64,000 nucleotides of DNA from Achromobacter seleniivolatilans (GCF_030864005.1 NZ_CP132976.1:372001-436000); one strand, 5' to 3'. Positions 17,596 to 28,427 are shown, counted from the stretch's first letter. The notes: a model not told the origin generated them from the sequence alone. Numbers and translations: made by a program.

Positions 17596-18006
17596 ATGAA
17601 TGTTCCCCATCTACCCGCTCGCCTGGCGTTAAACCCGCAGCCGGCAACCCGCCCGCCACGTTCCGCCCCGGCCCGCCTGCCCCTCGATGAGGGCCCCGAC
17701 CGGATCGACGGCTGGTGGAGCCTGTTGTACCGGGGCTGGACGCTGCTTACCCCCAGCGGCCATCGTGTCGACCTGACCGAAACCGAGCGGGCGTGTTTCG
17801 TCTGCCTGTTGAAGAATCCGGGTCAGGAACTGTTGCGCCATGAGCTTTTTGCCATCCGTGCTGGCACTAATATGCGGACACTAAACGTTGCCATCTGCCG
17901 CTTGCGCAGCAAAGTTCTGTCAACCGGTTCCCGGCTGCCTTTGCATACCGTACACGGCGCTGGCTATGTGTTCCTGGGTAACCTCAGAGAGCTTTCCAAT
18001 TGCTAA
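17596..18006 (+). CDS. Stand-alone OmpR/PhoB-type winged-helix regulator
   Basis: 136 residues with no receiver domain. Residues about 42-132 form a winged helix: YRGWTLLTPSGHRVDLTETERACFVCLLKNPGQELLRHEL, then MRTLNVAICRLRSKV as the recognition region and LPLHTVHGAGYVFLG as the wing. The N-terminal 40 residues are Pro/Arg-rich and unstructured. Full OmpR proteins are about 230 residues, so this is a DNA-binding domain alone. It lies 187 bp upstream of the RND efflux operon on the same strand; a regulatory link is only positional. Confidence 0.78.
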   Translation: MNVPHLPARLALNPQPATRPPRSAPARLPLDEGPDRIDGWWSLLYRGWTLLTPSGHRVDLTETERACFVCLLKNPGQELLRHELFAIRAGTNMRTLNVAICRLRSKVLSTGSRLPLHTVHGAGYVFLGNLRELSNC

Positions 18007-18064
18007 ACCTGTTACTTATTTGTGCCCCCGCGCACGGTTTTCACCGCTGAAAATCCGTGATTTC

Positions 18065-18090
18065 CCCAATAACTGAGTTACATTATTGGG
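18065..18090. promoter_or_regulatory. Nested palindrome upstream of RND efflux operon
   Basis: CCCAATAA (18065-18072) and TTATTGGG (18083-18090) form a perfect 8-bp inverted repeat with a 10-base centre. Inside is an overlapping perfect TAACT-g-AGTTA palindrome (18070-18080). Two TCGCGA palindromes follow at 18129 and 18142. The size and symmetry suit a dimeric repressor operator for the pump, whose first gene starts at 18194. It could also act as a terminator for the winged-helix gene, although no T-run follows. Confidence 0.45.
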
Positions 18091-18193
18091 CTATTCACGT
18101 GTCCAGGCTGACGCATGGTTTGTTTTGGTCGCGAATGACCGTCGCGATTGAAGATTGCGCTTACTTGACGCGGTTAACTACGCGGGGGTTTCA

Positions 18194-19453
18194 ATGCGGT
18201 TTTCGCCTAAACGTGTTTCAGGTCTGGCTTTTTCCGGTGGCGTCCTCGCGCTGATACTGGCGGGGTGTGGCGAAAAGCCCCAAATGAACCCCGGCATGCC
18301 CCAGGTCAGCGTCATTACCGTGCAGCCTGAGCGCGCACCTATCGTCTCTGAGTTGCCTGGCCGCGTTGACGCCGTGCGCGACGCGCAGATCCGCTCGCGG
18401 GTCACGGGCATTGTGCAGAAAATCACCTTCGAGCAAGGTGGCGACGTCAAGGAAAACCAGCTGCTGTTCAAGATTGATCCGGCGCCCTACAAGGCGGCTT
18501 ACGATCAAGCGACCGCGCAATTGAAGCAGGCGCAGGCCAGTCTGTTCAGCGCCAAGCTGTTGGCGGACCGCTACGCGCCGCTGGTCAAGGCCAACGCCGT
18601 CAGCAAGCAGGAATATGACAACGCCGTGGCATCGTTCCGTCAGGCCGATGCCAATGTGGCAGCCGCCAAGGCTGCGCAGGACAACGCGGCGATCAACCTG
18701 GGTTACACCGACGTCACCTCGCCCATCACGGGCCGCATCGGCAAGCCGCTGGTGACCGAAGGCGCGCTGGTGGAATCCACCTCCGCTACTCAAATGGCAA
18801 CCGTGCAGCAGCTGGACCCGGTGTACGTGGACTTCACTCAGTCCACCGCCGATCTGGCCTCGCTGCGCCGGGCGTTCGCCAGCGGCCAGTTGCAGCAGGT
18901 AGGCAAGGACGCCGCCCGCGCCACGGTCGTGCTGGAAGACGGTTCCGAATATGCTCACCCGGGCAAGCTGTTGTTCACCGGCATTACCGTCGACCCGAGC
19001 ACGGGCCAGGTGAACCTGCGCGCTGAAGTCCCCAACCCCGACGGCATCCTGCTGCCCGGCATGTATGTGCGCGTGCGGCTGGAGCAGGGCGTGGACGACA
19101 AGGCGCTGGTCGTGCCGCAGCAAGCGCTGCAACGCACGGCCGATGGCTCGCAAAGCCTGATGCTGGTCAAGGACAACAAGATCGAACAATTGCCCGTGAC
19201 CACCGGCGGTTCCCTGAAGAACAACTGGTTGATTACCAGCGGTTTGAAGGCGGGCGACGTCGTCGTGGTGGAAGGCTTCCAGAAGATCCGTCCGGGTGCG
19301 CCGGTGCAAGTCAGCCAATGGAATAAAAACGGAGCCCCCGCGAAGGGCGGCCAACCCGCGGCACAACCCGGCGCCAAGCCGGCAGCCCCCGCGGAACCGC
19401 CCAAGCCGGCCGAACCTGCCCAGCAGGACAAGGCCGCAGGCCAGAAATCGTAA
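18194..19453 (+). CDS. RND efflux periplasmic adaptor lipoprotein (AcrA/MexA family)
   Basis: 419 residues from the ATG at 18194. The signal ends in lipobox LILAGCGEK. Adaptor features: SELPGRVDAVRDAQIRSRVTGIV with lipoyl domain, a long alpha-hairpin (about 100-175, AAYDQATAQLKQAQASLFSAK), then LGYTDVTSPITGRIGKPLVTEGALV and VVPQQALQRTADGSQSLMLV. The C-terminal tail is Pro/Ala/Lys-rich. Bridges the inner-membrane pump and outer-membrane channel. First gene of a three-gene efflux operon; in Achromobacter the best-known relative is AxyABM, but orthology was not tested. Confidence 0.93.
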   Translation: MRFSPKRVSGLAFSGGVLALILAGCGEKPQMNPGMPQVSVITVQPERAPIVSELPGRVDAVRDAQIRSRVTGIVQKITFEQGGDVKENQLLFKIDPAPYKAAYDQATAQLKQAQASLFSAKLLADRYAPLVKANAVSKQEYDNAVASFRQADANVAAAKAAQDNAAINLGYTDVTSPITGRIGKPLVTEGALVESTSATQMATVQQLDPVYVDFTQSTADLASLRRAFASGQLQQVGKDAARATVVLEDGSEYAHPGKLLFTGITVDPSTGQVNLRAEVPNPDGILLPGMYVRVRLEQGVDDKALVVPQQALQRTADGSQSLMLVKDNKIEQLPVTTGGSLKNNWLITSGLKAGDVVVVEGFQKIRPGAPVQVSQWNKNGAPAKGGQPAAQPGAKPAAPAEPPKPAEPAQQDKAAGQKS

Positions 19454-19518
19454 GCGGCACGCGGCGCGACTTGCGCCGCGTTCCCCTTTGGTGAGCATCG
19501 CTTTCAGAGTCAGCCCAC

Positions 19519-22500
19519 ATGCCGCAATTTTTTATTGATCGACCAATTTTCGCCTGGGTAGTTGCCCTGTTCATTCTGCTGGCGGGGGTGTTGGCCATCC
19601 CGAACATGCCGGTATCGCAGTATCCCGATGTGGCGCCTCCGGCGATCACGATCACTGCCACCTATCCGGGCGCATCCGCCAAGGAAGTGGCGGAGTCGGT
19701 CACCAGTATCATCGAAGACAAGCTGAACGGCGCCAAGGGCCTGATCTACTACGAGTCGGTCAGCGATTCCTTCGGCACCGCGACGATCACCGTGACGTTT
19801 GCGCCAGGCACCAACCCCGACTTGGCGCAGGTGGACGTGCAAAACCGCGTGTCGAACGTCATTGCGCAGTTGCCCACTGCCGTGCAGCAGCAGGGCTTGC
19901 AATACGAGCAGACCAGTACAGGCTTCTTGATGATCGTGACGCTGTCGTCCGTTGACGGCACGCAAGATCAGACCGCGCTGGCCGACTACATCACGCGTAA
20001 CGTGCAGAACCCGGTTTCCCGGGTTGCTGGCGTGGGCCAATTCCAGCTGTTCGCCGCGCCTCGGGCCATGCGCGTGTGGGTGGATGCCGCCAAGCTGGTG
20101 GGCTTCAACCTGAGCATGGCAGAGGTCAATCAGGCCATCTCCGGCCAGAACGTGCTGATCTCCGGCGGCAGCATCGGCGCGCCGCCCAACCCGGACTCGC
20201 AGCGTATTACGGCCACCGTCACGGCCAACGGCCAACTGAGCACGGTTGAAGGGTTTGGCAAGATCGTGCTGCGTGCGAACACCGACGGTTCAAAGGTGTT
20301 GCTGCGTGACGTGGCCCGCATCGAAGTGGGCGCCGACAACTATCAGTTGGGCGCCCGTTTGAACGGCAAGCCGACGGCCGCTTTCGCCATCGTGCTGCAG
20401 CCGGACGCCAACGCCCTGGCTACGGCGCAGGGCGTGCGCCAGCAAATGGAAGAACTGTCCAAGTACTTCCCGGCCAACATCAAGTACGCCATTCCCTACG
20501 ACACCGCGCCGTACGTCAAGGTGTCGATCGAACAGGTGCTGCACACACTGGCTGAAGCCATGGTGCTGGTGTTCCTGGTGATGTACCTGTTCTTGCAGAA
20601 CGTGCGCTACACCCTGATTCCGGCGCTTGTTGTGCCGGTGGCCATGCTGGGGTCTTTCGCGGTGATGCTGGCGTTGGGGTTCTCCATCAACGTGCTCACC
20701 ATGTTCGCGATGGTGTTAGCGATCGGGATTCTGGTCGATGACGCCATCGTGGTGGTGGAAAACGTCGAGCGGATCATGGCAACCGAGGGGCTTCCGCCTA
20801 AAGAAGCCACCAAAAAAGCCATGCCGCAGATCAGCGGCGCCATCATTGGTATCACGTTGGTGCTGGTGACGGTGTTCCTGCCGTTGGCGTTCATGAGCGG
20901 GTCGGTGGGCGTTATCTACCGTCAGTTTTCGATCGCCATGGCGGTGTCGATTTTCTTCTCGGCCCTGTTGGCGCTGACCTTTACCCCCGCGCTGTGCGCA
21001 ACCATCCTCAAACCGGTGCCCAAGGGGCATAACACCGAAAAGAAGGGCTTTTTCGGCTGGTTCAACCGCAAGTTCGACGCCACGACTCACGGGTATCAGA
21101 ACTGGGTTTCGCGCATGCTGCACAAGGGCGGCCGCATGATGCTGGCCTTCCTGGTGCTGGTCTTGCTGCTGGCTTGGCTGTATCTGCGCCTGCCGTCTTC
21201 ATTCCTGCCTGAAGAAGACCAAGGCTACGTGATCAGCAACATCGAACTGCCCGCGGGCGCCAGCGCCAACCGCACGATCGAGGTGATCGAGCAGGTTGAA
21301 GCGTACTTCCACAGTATTCCGTCAGTTGAAAACGTTATTGCGGTGCAGGGCTTCAGCTTCAACGGCAATGGCCTGAACGCGGCTATCGCGTTCACGACCC
21401 TGAAGGACTTCAAGGACCGCAAGGCCCGTGAAGACTCCGCTGGAGCGATTGCATTCAACGCGTTCCAGAAGCAGTTGATGGGCATTCACGACGCAACCGT
21501 GTTCACGCTGGTACCGCCTGCGATCTCTTCGCTGGGTAACGCCACCGGTTTCGATCTGCGCTTGCAAGATCGCGGCGGGGCGGGCACGGAAGCGCTGGCT
21601 GCAGCCACGGGCCAACTGATGGGCGCGGCGATGAAAAGCCCGGTGCTGTCTCAAGTCCGTATCACGGGTTTGGCACCAGGCACGCAGTTGAGCCTTAACA
21701 TCGATCGCGACAAGGCTGCCGCCCTGGGCGTGAACTTCGACGAGGCGGCGACGCTGATTTCCACGGCTGTGGGTTCCGCCTACCTGAGCAAATTCCCCAA
21801 CTTGGGCCGGATGCAGAACATCTGGGTCCAAGCGGATGCGCCTTACCGCATGCAGCTGTCTGATGTGTTGAAGCTGAATGCACGTAATGCGCAGGGCGGA
21901 ATGGTGCCTTTGTCCACCTTCGTGTCGGCAGAGTGGGTCCAGGGTCCGATCCAGGTGGTGCGTTACAACAGCTACGAGTCCATGCGTATTGGCGGCAGTG
22001 CTGCTGCGGGCTACACGACTGGTCAGGCCATGGAAGAAATGCAAAGCCTGGTCGCGCAGTTGCCGCAAGGGTTCGGCTACGAGTGGACCGGTCTGTCGTA
22101 CCAAGAACGGCAGGCGGGCAACCAGGCGCCGATTCTGATGGGGCTGTCGCTGCTCGTCGTGTTCCTGGTGCTGGCGGCGCTTTATGAAAGCTGGGCCATC
22201 CCGATCTCGGTCATGCTGGTTGTGCCGCTGGGCATGCTGGGTGCGGTGGGGCTGGTCAGTGCGCTGGGTATGTCGAACGACGTGTACTTCCAGGTGGGGA
22301 TGGTGACTGTGATTGGTCTTGCGGCCAAGAACGCCATTCTTATCGTGGAGTTCGCCAAAGATCAGTACGCGCGGGGCATGGGGCTCTACGAGTCCGCGGT
22401 GGAAGCTGCGCGCTTGCGGTTCCGGCCGATTCTGATGACGTCGCTGGCGTTCATCTTGGGCGTGATTCCGCTGGCCATGGCCACGGGCGCCGGTGCTGCC

Positions 22501-22752
22501 AGCCAGCGCGCGGTGGGCCTGGGCGTGCTGGGCGGCATGTTGGCCGCCACGCCGTTCGCGGTGATCTTCGTGCCGACCTTCTTTGTAGTGGTGTTGGGCC
22601 TGTTCAAGACCCGGCCCCGTCTGTTGGGCGCCGAACTGCGCGCCTGGGAAGAAGAGCAGGCGGCCAAGAAGGCTGCCGCCGGTCAAGCCGCGCCGGACAC
22701 GACGACCCCCATTCCCGCACAACCCCACGGTGGCCAGGAGGGCAAAGAATGA
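19519..22752 (+). CDS. RND efflux pump inner-membrane transporter (HAE1, AcrB/MexB family)
   Basis: 1077 residues, the usual HAE1 length. Begins MPQFFIDRPIFAWVVALFILLAG with FPxVAPP-like motif SQYPDVAPPAITITATYPGASA. TM4 contains the proton-relay acid pair in AIGILVDDAIVVVENVERIM (near 400). TM10 has the essential Lys in AAKNAILIVEFAKD. The twelve-helix, two-large-loop layout is complete. Exports hydrophobic drugs by proton antiport. Tail is Lys/Ala/Pro-rich. It overlaps the outer-membrane channel gene by 4 bp (22749-22752). Confidence 0.95.
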   Translation: MPQFFIDRPIFAWVVALFILLAGVLAIPNMPVSQYPDVAPPAITITATYPGASAKEVAESVTSIIEDKLNGAKGLIYYESVSDSFGTATITVTFAPGTNPDLAQVDVQNRVSNVIAQLPTAVQQQGLQYEQTSTGFLMIVTLSSVDGTQDQTALADYITRNVQNPVSRVAGVGQFQLFAAPRAMRVWVDAAKLVGFNLSMAEVNQAISGQNVLISGGSIGAPPNPDSQRITATVTANGQLSTVEGFGKIVLRANTDGSKVLLRDVARIEVGADNYQLGARLNGKPTAAFAIVLQPDANALATAQGVRQQMEELSKYFPANIKYAIPYDTAPYVKVSIEQVLHTLAEAMVLVFLVMYLFLQNVRYTLIPALVVPVAMLGSFAVMLALGFSINVLTMFAMVLAIGILVDDAIVVVENVERIMATEGLPPKEATKKAMPQISGAIIGITLVLVTVFLPLAFMSGSVGVIYRQFSIAMAVSIFFSALLALTFTPALCATILKPVPKGHNTEKKGFFGWFNRKFDATTHGYQNWVSRMLHKGGRMMLAFLVLVLLLAWLYLRLPSSFLPEEDQGYVISNIELPAGASANRTIEVIEQVEAYFHSIPSVENVIAVQGFSFNGNGLNAAIAFTTLKDFKDRKAREDSAGAIAFNAFQKQLMGIHDATVFTLVPPAISSLGNATGFDLRLQDRGGAGTEALAAATGQLMGAAMKSPVLSQVRITGLAPGTQLSLNIDRDKAAALGVNFDEAATLISTAVGSAYLSKFPNLGRMQNIWVQADAPYRMQLSDVLKLNARNAQGGMVPLSTFVSAEWVQGPIQVVRYNSYESMRIGGSAAAGYTTGQAMEEMQSLVAQLPQGFGYEWTGLSYQERQAGNQAPILMGLSLLVVFLVLAALYESWAIPISVMLVVPLGMLGAVGLVSALGMSNDVYFQVGMVTVIGLAAKNAILIVEFAKDQYARGMGLYESAVEAARLRFRPILMTSLAFILGVIPLAMATGAGAASQRAVGLGVLGGMLAATPFAVIFVPTFFVVVLGLFKTRPRLLGAELRAWEEEQAAKKAAAGQAAPDTTTPIPAQPHGGQEGKE

Positions 22753-24266
22753 AAGCCCTGATGTTCAAACAGACCGCCTTGTCCGCCTTTGTGGCGGTGG
22801 CGTTGGCCGGCTGCTCGCTGGCCCCCGACTACAAGCGTCCTGACGCTCCCGTTACCGGCAACTGGCCAGACCAGCCCAAGGTGCAGTACGGCGGTTACGC
22901 GAATCCCACGACGCTGGGATCGCAACCGTCCACTTCGGTCATGCCGCAAGACGGCACGCCTGCCGCCTATCTGGGCTGGCGCGAGTTTTTCCGTGATCCG
23001 CGTCTGCAAAGCCTGATCTCACTGTCGCTGGTGAACAACCGCGACTTGCGAGTCGCAGTGCAGCGCGTGGAAGAAGCGCGTGCGCAGTACGGCGTGCAGC
23101 GCGGCGCCCAATGGCCGTCCATTGGCGCCGGCATCCAGGGCCAGCGGCAACACCTGCCGCCCAATATGCGGGCTGGCGGGCCTGATTCCAGTTCGATCAG
23201 CAGTTCGTACCAGGCCGGTATTGGCCTGACGACTTTCGAGATCGATCTGTTTGGCCGCTTGCGCAATTTGTCCGAGGCGGCGTACCAGCAGTATCTGTCA
23301 ACGGAACAAGCCCAGAAAAGCGTGCAGATCACGCTGGTGGGTTCGGTGGCGCAGTCGTACTTCAATTTGCGCGCGGCCGAGGTTCAACTGGAACTCACGC
23401 AACGCACGTTGGCGTCACGTCAGGAGTCCTACAACCTGGTCAAGCGCCGCTTTGACGGCGGCGTGTCGTCCGAGCTGGACTTGAATCAATCCAAGACATT
23501 GCTGGATACGGCGTCGTCCGATCTTGCACAACTGGCTCGCGCGCGGGCGCAGGCGCTGAATGCGCTGGTGCTGCTGGTGGGCACGCCGTTGCCGGAAGAT
23601 CTGCCAGCGCCTGCCACGTTTGGCCGTGACCAGTTGCTGGCCTCGGTACCTGCCGGGCTGCCATCTGACTTGCTGGAACGCCGCCCCGACATCGTCGCAG
23701 CGGAAAACCAGCTCTTGTCGGCCAACGCCAATATCGGCGCGGCGCGTGCGGCGTTCTTCCCGACGATTTCGCTGACCGGCCTGTTGGGTGTGGCCAGTCC
23801 GTCGCTGGGCGACCTGTTCAAGGGCGGCCAGGGCTACTGGAGCTTCTCGCCGTCTATCACGACGCCTCTGTTTGCCGGCGGCAGTATTCGCGAAGGGCTG
23901 AACTTGGCCAAGGCGCGCGACAACATTGCTGTGGCGCAATACGAGCAAACCATCCAGCAGGCGTTCCGTGAAGTGTCGGACGCGCTGGCCGGCGAAGCCA
24001 CCTATGGCGCACAGCTGGATGCCCAGCGCGCGTTGCAGGAATCGTCGTCGCGTACGCTGGAATTGTCGAATTTGCGCTATACCAATGGTATCGACAGCTA
24101 CTTGCAGGTGCAGACCGCGCAAGTGGACTTTTTCAATGCCCAGCTTTCGCTGGTGCAAACCGGCCTGGCCGCGCTGATCAACCGCGTTGAGCTTTACAAG
24201 GCGTTGGGCGGCGGCTGGGAAGAAACGACGAAAGAACCGACCAAAGTTACGACGGCTGCAGAATGA
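22749..24266 (+). CDS. RND efflux outer-membrane channel lipoprotein (OprM/NodT family)
   Basis: 505 residues. Signal peptide with lipobox [14 protein letters not shown] (Cys near residue 21-22), and two outer-membrane-efflux repeats with long helices ([82 protein letters not shown]), all typical of NodT-type channels. An internal Met at 22758 is an alternative start. Completes the tripartite pump. The stop overlaps the pdxJ ATG by 4 bp (24263-24266), an unusual coupling of an efflux operon to vitamin B6 synthesis. Confidence 0.95.
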   Translation: MKALMFKQTALSAFVAVALAGCSLAPDYKRPDAPVTGNWPDQPKVQYGGYANPTTLGSQPSTSVMPQDGTPAAYLGWREFFRDPRLQSLISLSLVNNRDLRVAVQRVEEARAQYGVQRGAQWPSIGAGIQGQRQHLPPNMRAGGPDSSSISSSYQAGIGLTTFEIDLFGRLRNLSEAAYQQYLSTEQAQKSVQITLVGSVAQSYFNLRAAEVQLELTQRTLASRQESYNLVKRRFDGGVSSELDLNQSKTLLDTASSDLAQLARARAQALNALVLLVGTPLPEDLPAPATFGRDQLLASVPAGLPSDLLERRPDIVAAENQLLSANANIGAARAAFFPTISLTGLLGVASPSLGDLFKGGQGYWSFSPSITTPLFAGGSIREGLNLAKARDNIAVAQYEQTIQQAFREVSDALAGEATYGAQLDAQRALQESSSRTLELSNLRYTNGIDSYLQVQTAQVDFFNAQLSLVQTGLAALINRVELYKALGGGWEETTKEPTKVTTAAE

Positions 24267-25003
24267 TAGAACTGGGTGTAAATATTGATCACGTTGCCAC
24301 GCTTCGGCAACAACGCCATACGGTCTACCCGGACCCGGTTGCCGCCGCGCTGCGTGCCGAAGACGCCGGCGCCGATCTGATCACGCTGCATCTGCGTGAA
24401 GACCGCCGTCACATTCAGGATGCGGACGTTTACGCCATCCGGCCGCAGCTGCGCACCCGCATGAATCTGGAATGCGCGGTAACGGACGAAATGCTGGAGA
24501 TCGCCTGCGCGGTCAAGCCTAGCGACGTCTGCCTGGTGCCTGAAAAGCGCACCGAATTGACGACGGAAGGCGGGCTGGAAGTGGCTGGGGCAATGGGTCC
24601 GGTGTCGGACGCAGTTGGCTTGCTAATCGAGGCCGGCATTCGCGTGTCGCTCTTCATTGATCCGGACCCGGTGCAGATTGCGGCGGCTGCCAAGGCTGGC
24701 GCCACGGTAATCGAACTGCACACCGGCGCCTATGCTGAAGCCGAGGGCGAGGCAGCCCAGGCCGAATTGCAGCGTATCCGTCTGGCCGTGATCGAAGGCT
24801 TGCGCCATGGCTTGCGGGTGAACGCGGGCCACGGTCTGCACTACGGCAACGTCACGCCCGTGGCAGCGATCGACGGCATTGCTGAATTGAACATCGGCCA
24901 CGCGATCGTGGCGCAAGCGGTGTTTGATGGCTGGGAGAAGGCTGTGCGTGACATGAAAGCCTTGATGATCCAGGCGCGCCTGCAAGCACTGCGGGGCCTG
25001 TGA
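24263..25003 (+). CDS. pdxJ: Pyridoxine 5'-phosphate synthase
   Basis: 246 residues, normal length. Opens [25 protein letters not shown]; family motifs [68 protein letters not shown] and [14 protein letters not shown] are all present. Condenses 3-amino-2-oxopropyl phosphate with 1-deoxyxylulose 5-phosphate to pyridoxine phosphate in the cytoplasm. It overlaps the OprM-like gene upstream and acpS downstream (GTGA), so it sits inside a continuous transcription unit. Confidence 0.97.
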   Translation: MIELGVNIDHVATLRQQRHTVYPDPVAAALRAEDAGADLITLHLREDRRHIQDADVYAIRPQLRTRMNLECAVTDEMLEIACAVKPSDVCLVPEKRTELTTEGGLEVAGAMGPVSDAVGLLIEAGIRVSLFIDPDPVQIAAAAKAGATVIELHTGAYAEAEGEAAQAELQRIRLAVIEGLRHGLRVNAGHGLHYGNVTPVAAIDGIAELNIGHAIVAQAVFDGWEKAVRDMKALMIQARLQALRGL

Positions 25004-25518
25004 TCGCAGCGCAGAATCCCATGTCTGAAGCCCAGAAAACCGCAGCTACCCCTGCCGCCGCAGTAGCTCCTGCTGCTGCCGCGCTTGTCGGCGCTGCTCC
25101 CGCAGGCGCGCTTCCTGCCGGCGCCATCGCCGGCATTGGCATGGACTTGCTGCGCATCGACCGCATCGAGCGCGCGCTGGCGCGCCACGGCGACCGATTC
25201 GCTGAAAAGATCCTGGGCGTTGAAGAACTGCAAAAATTCCATGCGCGCCGCAGCCGTGATCCGGTGCGCGGGGTGCGTTTTTTGGCCACGCGGTTTGCGG
25301 CCAAGGAAGCTTTTTCCAAAGCGATCGGCCTGGGCATGCGCATGCCCATGACATGGCGCCGCGTGCAGACGCTGAACGCGCCTGGCGGGCGCCCCGTGCT
25401 GGTGATCGCGCCCGAGTTGCGGCAATGGTATGACGAGCGCTTTGGCGCCGCGCATGTTTCCATTACCGACGAATCCGACATGGCTGCCGCTTACGTGGTG
25501 GTTGAACGCAAGCCTTGA
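25000..25518 (+). CDS. acpS: Holo-[acyl-carrier-protein] synthase with N-terminal Ala-rich extension
   Basis: 172 residues from the GTG overlapping pdxJ, or 165 from ATG 25021. The catalytic domain starts only near residue 43 with [15 protein letters not shown] (metal-binding Asp) and continues with [17 protein letters not shown] (metal-binding Glu). Usual AcpS is about 126 residues. The first 42 residues are almost all Ala/Pro/Gly. No ATG, GTG or TTG occurs in frame between 25021 and the core, so the extension is forced unless a rare codon is used. Transfers phosphopantetheine from CoA to ACP. Confidence 0.93.
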   Translation: MIAAQNPMSEAQKTAATPAAAVAPAAAALVGAAPAGALPAGAIAGIGMDLLRIDRIERALARHGDRFAEKILGVEELQKFHARRSRDPVRGVRFLATRFAAKEAFSKAIGLGMRMPMTWRRVQTLNAPGGRPVLVIAPELRQWYDERFGAAHVSITDESDMAAAYVVVERKP

Positions 25519-25576
25519 ACCCGGCCTGCCGGCCCGTGGCAATGGCTTGCCAGACTTAGACAGAAGGACAGCCCCT

Positions 25577-26635
25577 ATGGCCAAGAAGAAATCCAAGGCG
25601 GCCCTGCCTCCCGGCCCCGTGATGGTCGATGTGGCGGGTTACTCGCTAACCAAAGAAGAAAAGACGCGGCTGCGCCATCCGCTGGTGGGCGGCGTGATTC
25701 TCTTTGCCCGCAATTTTGAAAACCGCCGTCAGCTGACCAAGCTGACGCGCCAGATACACAAGGCGCGCAAGGAACCGCTGCTGATCCTGGTGGATCACGA
25801 AGGCGGCCGCGTGCAGCGTTTCCGCGAAGACGGCTTTACCGCCTTGCCCGCCATGCGCGACCTGGGCGTGCTGTGGGACCGCGATCCTTTGCACGCCATG
25901 CGCCTGGCGACCGAGGCGGGTTATGTGCTGGCGGCCGAGCTGCGCGCGTGCGGCGTGGACATGAGCTTTACGCCGGTGCTGGATCTGGATTACGGCGTCA
26001 GCAAGGTGATCGGCAATCGCGCTTTCCACCATGATCCGCGTGTGGTCACGATGCTGTCGCGTGCGTTGATTCAAGGTCTTGCCCTGGCCGGCATGTCGGC
26101 CTGCGGCAAGCACTTCCCCGGACATGGTTTTGTGGGCGCCGATTCCCACCACGAGATCCCTGTGGACCCGCGTCCGCTGGACGCCATCTTGAAGGACGAC
26201 GGCGCGCCTTATGCGTGGCTGGGCGACGCCGTGCTGCCGTCGGTCATGCCGGCGCATGTGATTTATCCCAAGGTAGACAAGCATCCGGCTGGCTTTTCGA
26301 AGCGCTGGGTGCAGGGCATTCTGCGTAAGCGCCTGGCCTATGACGGCGTGGTGTTCTCGGATGACCTGACGATGGAAGGCGCATCGGTGGCAGGAGACAT
26401 CCTGGATCGCGCCAACGCCGCTCTGGGCGCGGGCTGCGATATGGTGCTGGTGTGCAACCGGCCGGACCTGGCCGACGAGTTGCTGTCGCGCCTGAAGTTC
26501 GATCACGCGCCCGAGTCCGTGGAACGCATCCGCCGCCTGATGCCGCGTTTCGATGCTCCCGATTGGGATACCTTGCAGGCCGAAAGCCGTTATCAGAATG
26601 CCCGACGACTTCAATCTCAAATCATTCCTGGCTGA
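25577..26635 (+). CDS. nagZ: Beta-N-acetylhexosaminidase (peptidoglycan recycling)
   Basis: 352 residues from the ATG at 25577. Glycoside hydrolase family 3 motifs: [32 protein letters not shown], the catalytic [18 protein letters not shown] (the GDSHH-like loop with the His-Asp pair), and [12 protein letters not shown] with the nucleophile Asp. Removes N-acetylglucosamine from anhydromuropeptides in the cytoplasm, so it also influences AmpC-type induction. The Lys-rich start [14 protein letters not shown] is somewhat longer than in E. coli. Its last 38 bases overlap the uvrC start. Confidence 0.95.
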   Translation: MAKKKSKAALPPGPVMVDVAGYSLTKEEKTRLRHPLVGGVILFARNFENRRQLTKLTRQIHKARKEPLLILVDHEGGRVQRFREDGFTALPAMRDLGVLWDRDPLHAMRLATEAGYVLAAELRACGVDMSFTPVLDLDYGVSKVIGNRAFHHDPRVVTMLSRALIQGLALAGMSACGKHFPGHGFVGADSHHEIPVDPRPLDAILKDDGAPYAWLGDAVLPSVMPAHVIYPKVDKHPAGFSKRWVQGILRKRLAYDGVVFSDDLTMEGASVAGDILDRANAALGAGCDMVLVCNRPDLADELLSRLKFDHAPESVERIRRLMPRFDAPDWDTLQAESRYQNARRLQSQIIPG

Positions 26636-28427
26636 TCTGCCGCATCTGCCGGGTGTTTACCGGCACCTGGATGCTGCGGGTGAAGTGATGTATGTCGGCA
26701 AGGCGCGCGACCTGAAGAAGCGCGTCTCGTCGTATTTCCAGAAGAACCTCGCCAGCCCCCGCATCGCCCAGATGGTGTCGAAAGTGGTGCGGCTGGAGGT
26801 GACGGTGACGCGCTCCGAGGCCGAAGCGCTGATCCTGGAAAACAACCTGATCAAGAGCTTAAAGCCGCGCTACAACATTCTGTTTCGCGACGACAAGTCT
26901 TACCCGTACCTGTTGATCACCGGCCATGACTGGCCACGCATTGCCTACTATCGCGGCGCAACCAACAAGCGCGGGCAGTATTTCGGGCCGTTTCCCAATG
27001 CCTGGGCTGTGCGCGAAACCATCCAGATCCTGCAAAAAGTATTCAGGCTGCGCACCTGTGAGGACACCGTCTTCGCCAACCGTTCGCGGCCCTGTCTGCT
27101 GCATCAGATCGGCCGTTGCTCGGCGCCTTGCGTGGGCGCTATTGAAGCCGCCGATTACGCGGGCGATGTTCAACGCGCCGTGCGCTTTCTGAACGGCGAA
27201 GCCAAGGATGTGATGGGCGAGATCGAAGCCCGCATGCAGCAGGCGGCAGGCGAATTGCGCTTCGAAGAAGCAGCGGCGCTGCGCGACCAGATGGGATCGC
27301 TTGCACGCGTGCTGCATCAGCAGACCATGGAAAACACCAGCGGCGAAGACACCGACATCATTGCGGTGGCTGTGGCTGGCGGCAAGGTCTGCGTGAATCT
27401 GGCGATGGTGCGGGGTGGCCGCCACTTGGGCGACAAACCGTTCTTTCCGACGCACGCGGAAGGAGAAGCCGCGCCCCAGGTGCTGGAAGCCTTCGTGGCG
27501 CAGCACTACACGGACAATGCCATGCCATCCGTGCTGGTCTGTTCGCACGCTTTGCCTGATCCCGGCTTGATCGATCTGCTGGTGGAACAGGCCGGCGGCC
27601 GGCCGTCACGGGTGCTTACCCGTCCGCAGGGCGCGCGGCGTTCGTGGCTGGAGCAGGCGCTGAAAAACGCCGAAATGGCCCTGGCGCGCGCGCTGACAGA
27701 GTCAGGCGCCCGCGCGGGCCGCACGCTGGCGCTGGCCGAGGCGTTGGATCTGGATACCGATGAAGCCGCCCTGGACGCGCTGCGGATCGAGTGCTTCGAC
27801 ATCAGCCACACGGCTGGCGAAGCCACGCAGGCGTCCTGTGTGGTGTTTGAACACCACGACATGCAGCCGTCGCTATATCGCCGTTACAACATCGCCGGCA
27901 TTACCCCGGGCGACGACTACGCCGCCATGCGCCAGGTGCTCACGCGCCGTTTTGCCAAGGTGGCAGACGGCGAGGCGCAAATGCCGGGGCTGGTGCTGAT
28001 CGACGGCGGCAAAGGCCAGGTGGAAGTGGCGCGCCAGGTTTTCGTGGAATTGGGCCTGGATATCCAAACTCTGGTGGGCGTGGCCAAGGGAGAAGGGCGC
28101 AAAGTCGGCCTGGAAACCCTGGTGTTCGCCGACGAACGGCCCCCCGTGGCCTTGGGCGGCGAGTCTGCCGCGCTGATGCTGATCGCCCAGGTGCGAGACG
28201 AAGCGCACCGTTTTGCCATTACGGGCATGCGGGCGCGCCGCGCCAAGACGCGCAACGTGTCGCGCCTGGAAGAGATCGAAGGCGTGGGCGCCCGGCGCCG
28301 CCAGCGGTTGTTGGCCCGATTTGGCGGGTTTTCGGGGGTGGCGTCAGCCAGCATCGAAGATCTGGCGTCGGTGGATGGAATTTCGCAGGACCTGGCGGAG
28401 CGGATTTATGAAGCGCTGCGGGGTTGA
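26598..28427 (+). CDS. uvrC: Excinuclease ABC subunit C
   Basis: 609 residues. The GIY-YIG nuclease begins [31 protein letters not shown]. Then come the Cys cluster [15 protein letters not shown], the UVR motif ([17 protein letters not shown]), the RNase H-like nuclease ([25 protein letters not shown]) and the C-terminal helix-hairpin-helix pair ([21 protein letters not shown]). The ATG at 26598 lies inside the nagZ end; the frame continues upstream but without family similarity. Makes dual incisions in nucleotide excision repair. Confidence 0.96.
   Translation: MPDDFNLKSFLADLPHLPGVYRHLDAAGEVMYVGKARDLKKRVSSYFQKNLASPRIAQMVSKVVRLEVTVTRSEAEALILENNLIKSLKPRYNILFRDDKSYPYLLITGHDWPRIAYYRGATNKRGQYFGPFPNAWAVRETIQILQKVFRLRTCEDTVFANRSRPCLLHQIGRCSAPCVGAIEAADYAGDVQRAVRFLNGEAKDVMGEIEARMQQAAGELRFEEAAALRDQMGSLARVLHQQTMENTSGEDTDIIAVAVAGGKVCVNLAMVRGGRHLGDKPFFPTHAEGEAAPQVLEAFVAQHYTDNAMPSVLVCSHALPDPGLIDLLVEQAGGRPSRVLTRPQGARRSWLEQALKNAEMALARALTESGARAGRTLALAEALDLDTDEAALDALRIECFDISHTAGEATQASCVVFEHHDMQPSLYRRYNIAGITPGDDYAAMRQVLTRRFAKVADGEAQMPGLVLIDGGKGQVEVARQVFVELGLDIQTLVGVAKGEGRKVGLETLVFADERPPVALGGESAALMLIAQVRDEAHRFAITGMRARRAKTRNVSRLEEIEGVGARRRQRLLARFGGFSGVASASIEDLASVDGISQDLAERIYEALRG

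Noticed and set aside
18218-22728. Long minus-strand frames (426 and 468 residues) under the RND genes
   Set aside because: Both are fully antisense to convincing pump genes, with arginine/histidine-rich composition and no domains.
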